DNA of 14,159 nucleotides. It comes from DATGMS01 sp040905145 (GTDB lineage Bacteria; Bacteroidota; Bacteroidia; Cytophagales; Cyclobacteriaceae). Shown in pieces: positions 14,026 to 14,159 of this stretch. How positions within the stretch are numbered: the first letter of the stretch is position 1; each line of letters starts with the position of its first letter. A model generated the notes under the pieces. The model did not search any database. It saw only the letters and a program-made list of their open reading frames with translations, and was not told the DNA's origin. The position numbers and the translations under genes are program-made. Location of the stretch: positions 1-14,159 of the forward strand of contig JBBDSC010000236.1 of assembly GCA_040905145.1 (NCBI GenBank), written 5' to 3'.

Positions 14026-14159
14026 TCAATCAGTATAGATGGTATGTTCATAGAGGTAGGTGGAGTAGACCAAGGTATCTGATGGTGCCGGATGGTAGCT
14101 CATTTTTAATTCATAGGCATTCAGATCCAAAGCATTGTTAATGACCAGTTGGAACGTAT
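14026..14159 (-). CDS. C-terminal end of an unrecognised protein (partial)
   Basis: A minus-strand frame enters from the right edge and reads 43 codons to TGA at 14026-14028. The peptide contains LVINNALDLNAYELKMSY and then HPAPSDTLVYSTYLYEHTIY, ending TD. The sequence is balanced, with no frame break, and looks like real coding sequence: alternating hydrophobic and polar residues and many Tyr, as at the end of a beta-rich domain. I do not recognise the family and the start lies outside the window. It is convergent with adenosine kinase. Confidence 0.55.
   Translation of the reverse strand, partial: TFQLVINNALDLNAYELKMSYHPAPSDTLVYSTYLYEHTIYTD

Noticed and set aside
1..14159. tRNA or rRNA genes
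   Set aside because: I looked in the intergenic stretches for a TTCRANY-type T-loop with cloverleaf arms and for rRNA core sequences and saw none.

Overview
The window looks like chromosome of a Bacteroidota bacterium, most likely a Cytophagales/Cyclobacteriaceae-type marine or soil organism. The reasons are moderate GC, mostly weak or absent Shine-Dalgarno sequences, a TAnnTTTG-type promoter candidate, an ebo cluster, a TMEM220 protein and a Bacteroidota-like adenosine kinase. Assignment below phylum is inference.

Layout. (1) 1-2263: a visibly AT-rich restriction-modification pair on the minus strand, an m5C methyltransferase followed with a 4-bp ATGA overlap by an NgoFVII-like PLD-type endonuclease; an attC-like imperfect palindrome sits at its downstream edge (84-166). 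(2) 2600-5599: three minus-strand oxidoreductase genes, SDR, SDR and Gfo/Idh/MocA, probably for sugar or sugar-acid catabolism. (3) 5600-6199: a 600-bp gene-poor gap with short-period repeats, an orphan terminator-like hairpin, an 18-bp perfect palindrome, and 38 sense codons (5993-6109) that may be the tail of a lost eboA. (4) 6200-11895: eboB-C-D-E-F on the plus strand. The last three genes are translationally coupled (TAATG and ATGA junctions). (5) 12094-13571: a TMEM220-family membrane protein and adenosine kinase. (6) 13572-14159: repeat-rich spacer and the C-terminal end of an unrecognised minus-strand gene.

How the genes work together: EboC (UbiA-like membrane prenyltransferase) is the only membrane protein of the ebo set. 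EboB (TatD-like hydrolase), EboD (dehydroquinate-synthase-like cyclase), EboE (TIM barrel) and EboF (phosphodiesterase fold) would act on soluble or membrane-linked intermediates. In Nostoc the conserved ebo cluster is needed for movement of a scytonemin precursor to the periplasm; its chemistry and its product in Bacteroidota are unknown. No intact eboA is visible here, and EboF has lost several usual metal ligands of its superfamily.

The most unusual signal is outside the genes. Most spacers between transcription units carry a short array of 7-bp or 8-bp degenerate words, each with its own word (for example CGGTCTT, CYGTBGA, TATTGAR, CCCTAAGT), and several also carry the same word inverted. 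The arrays are absent from the genes and from inside the ebo operon.
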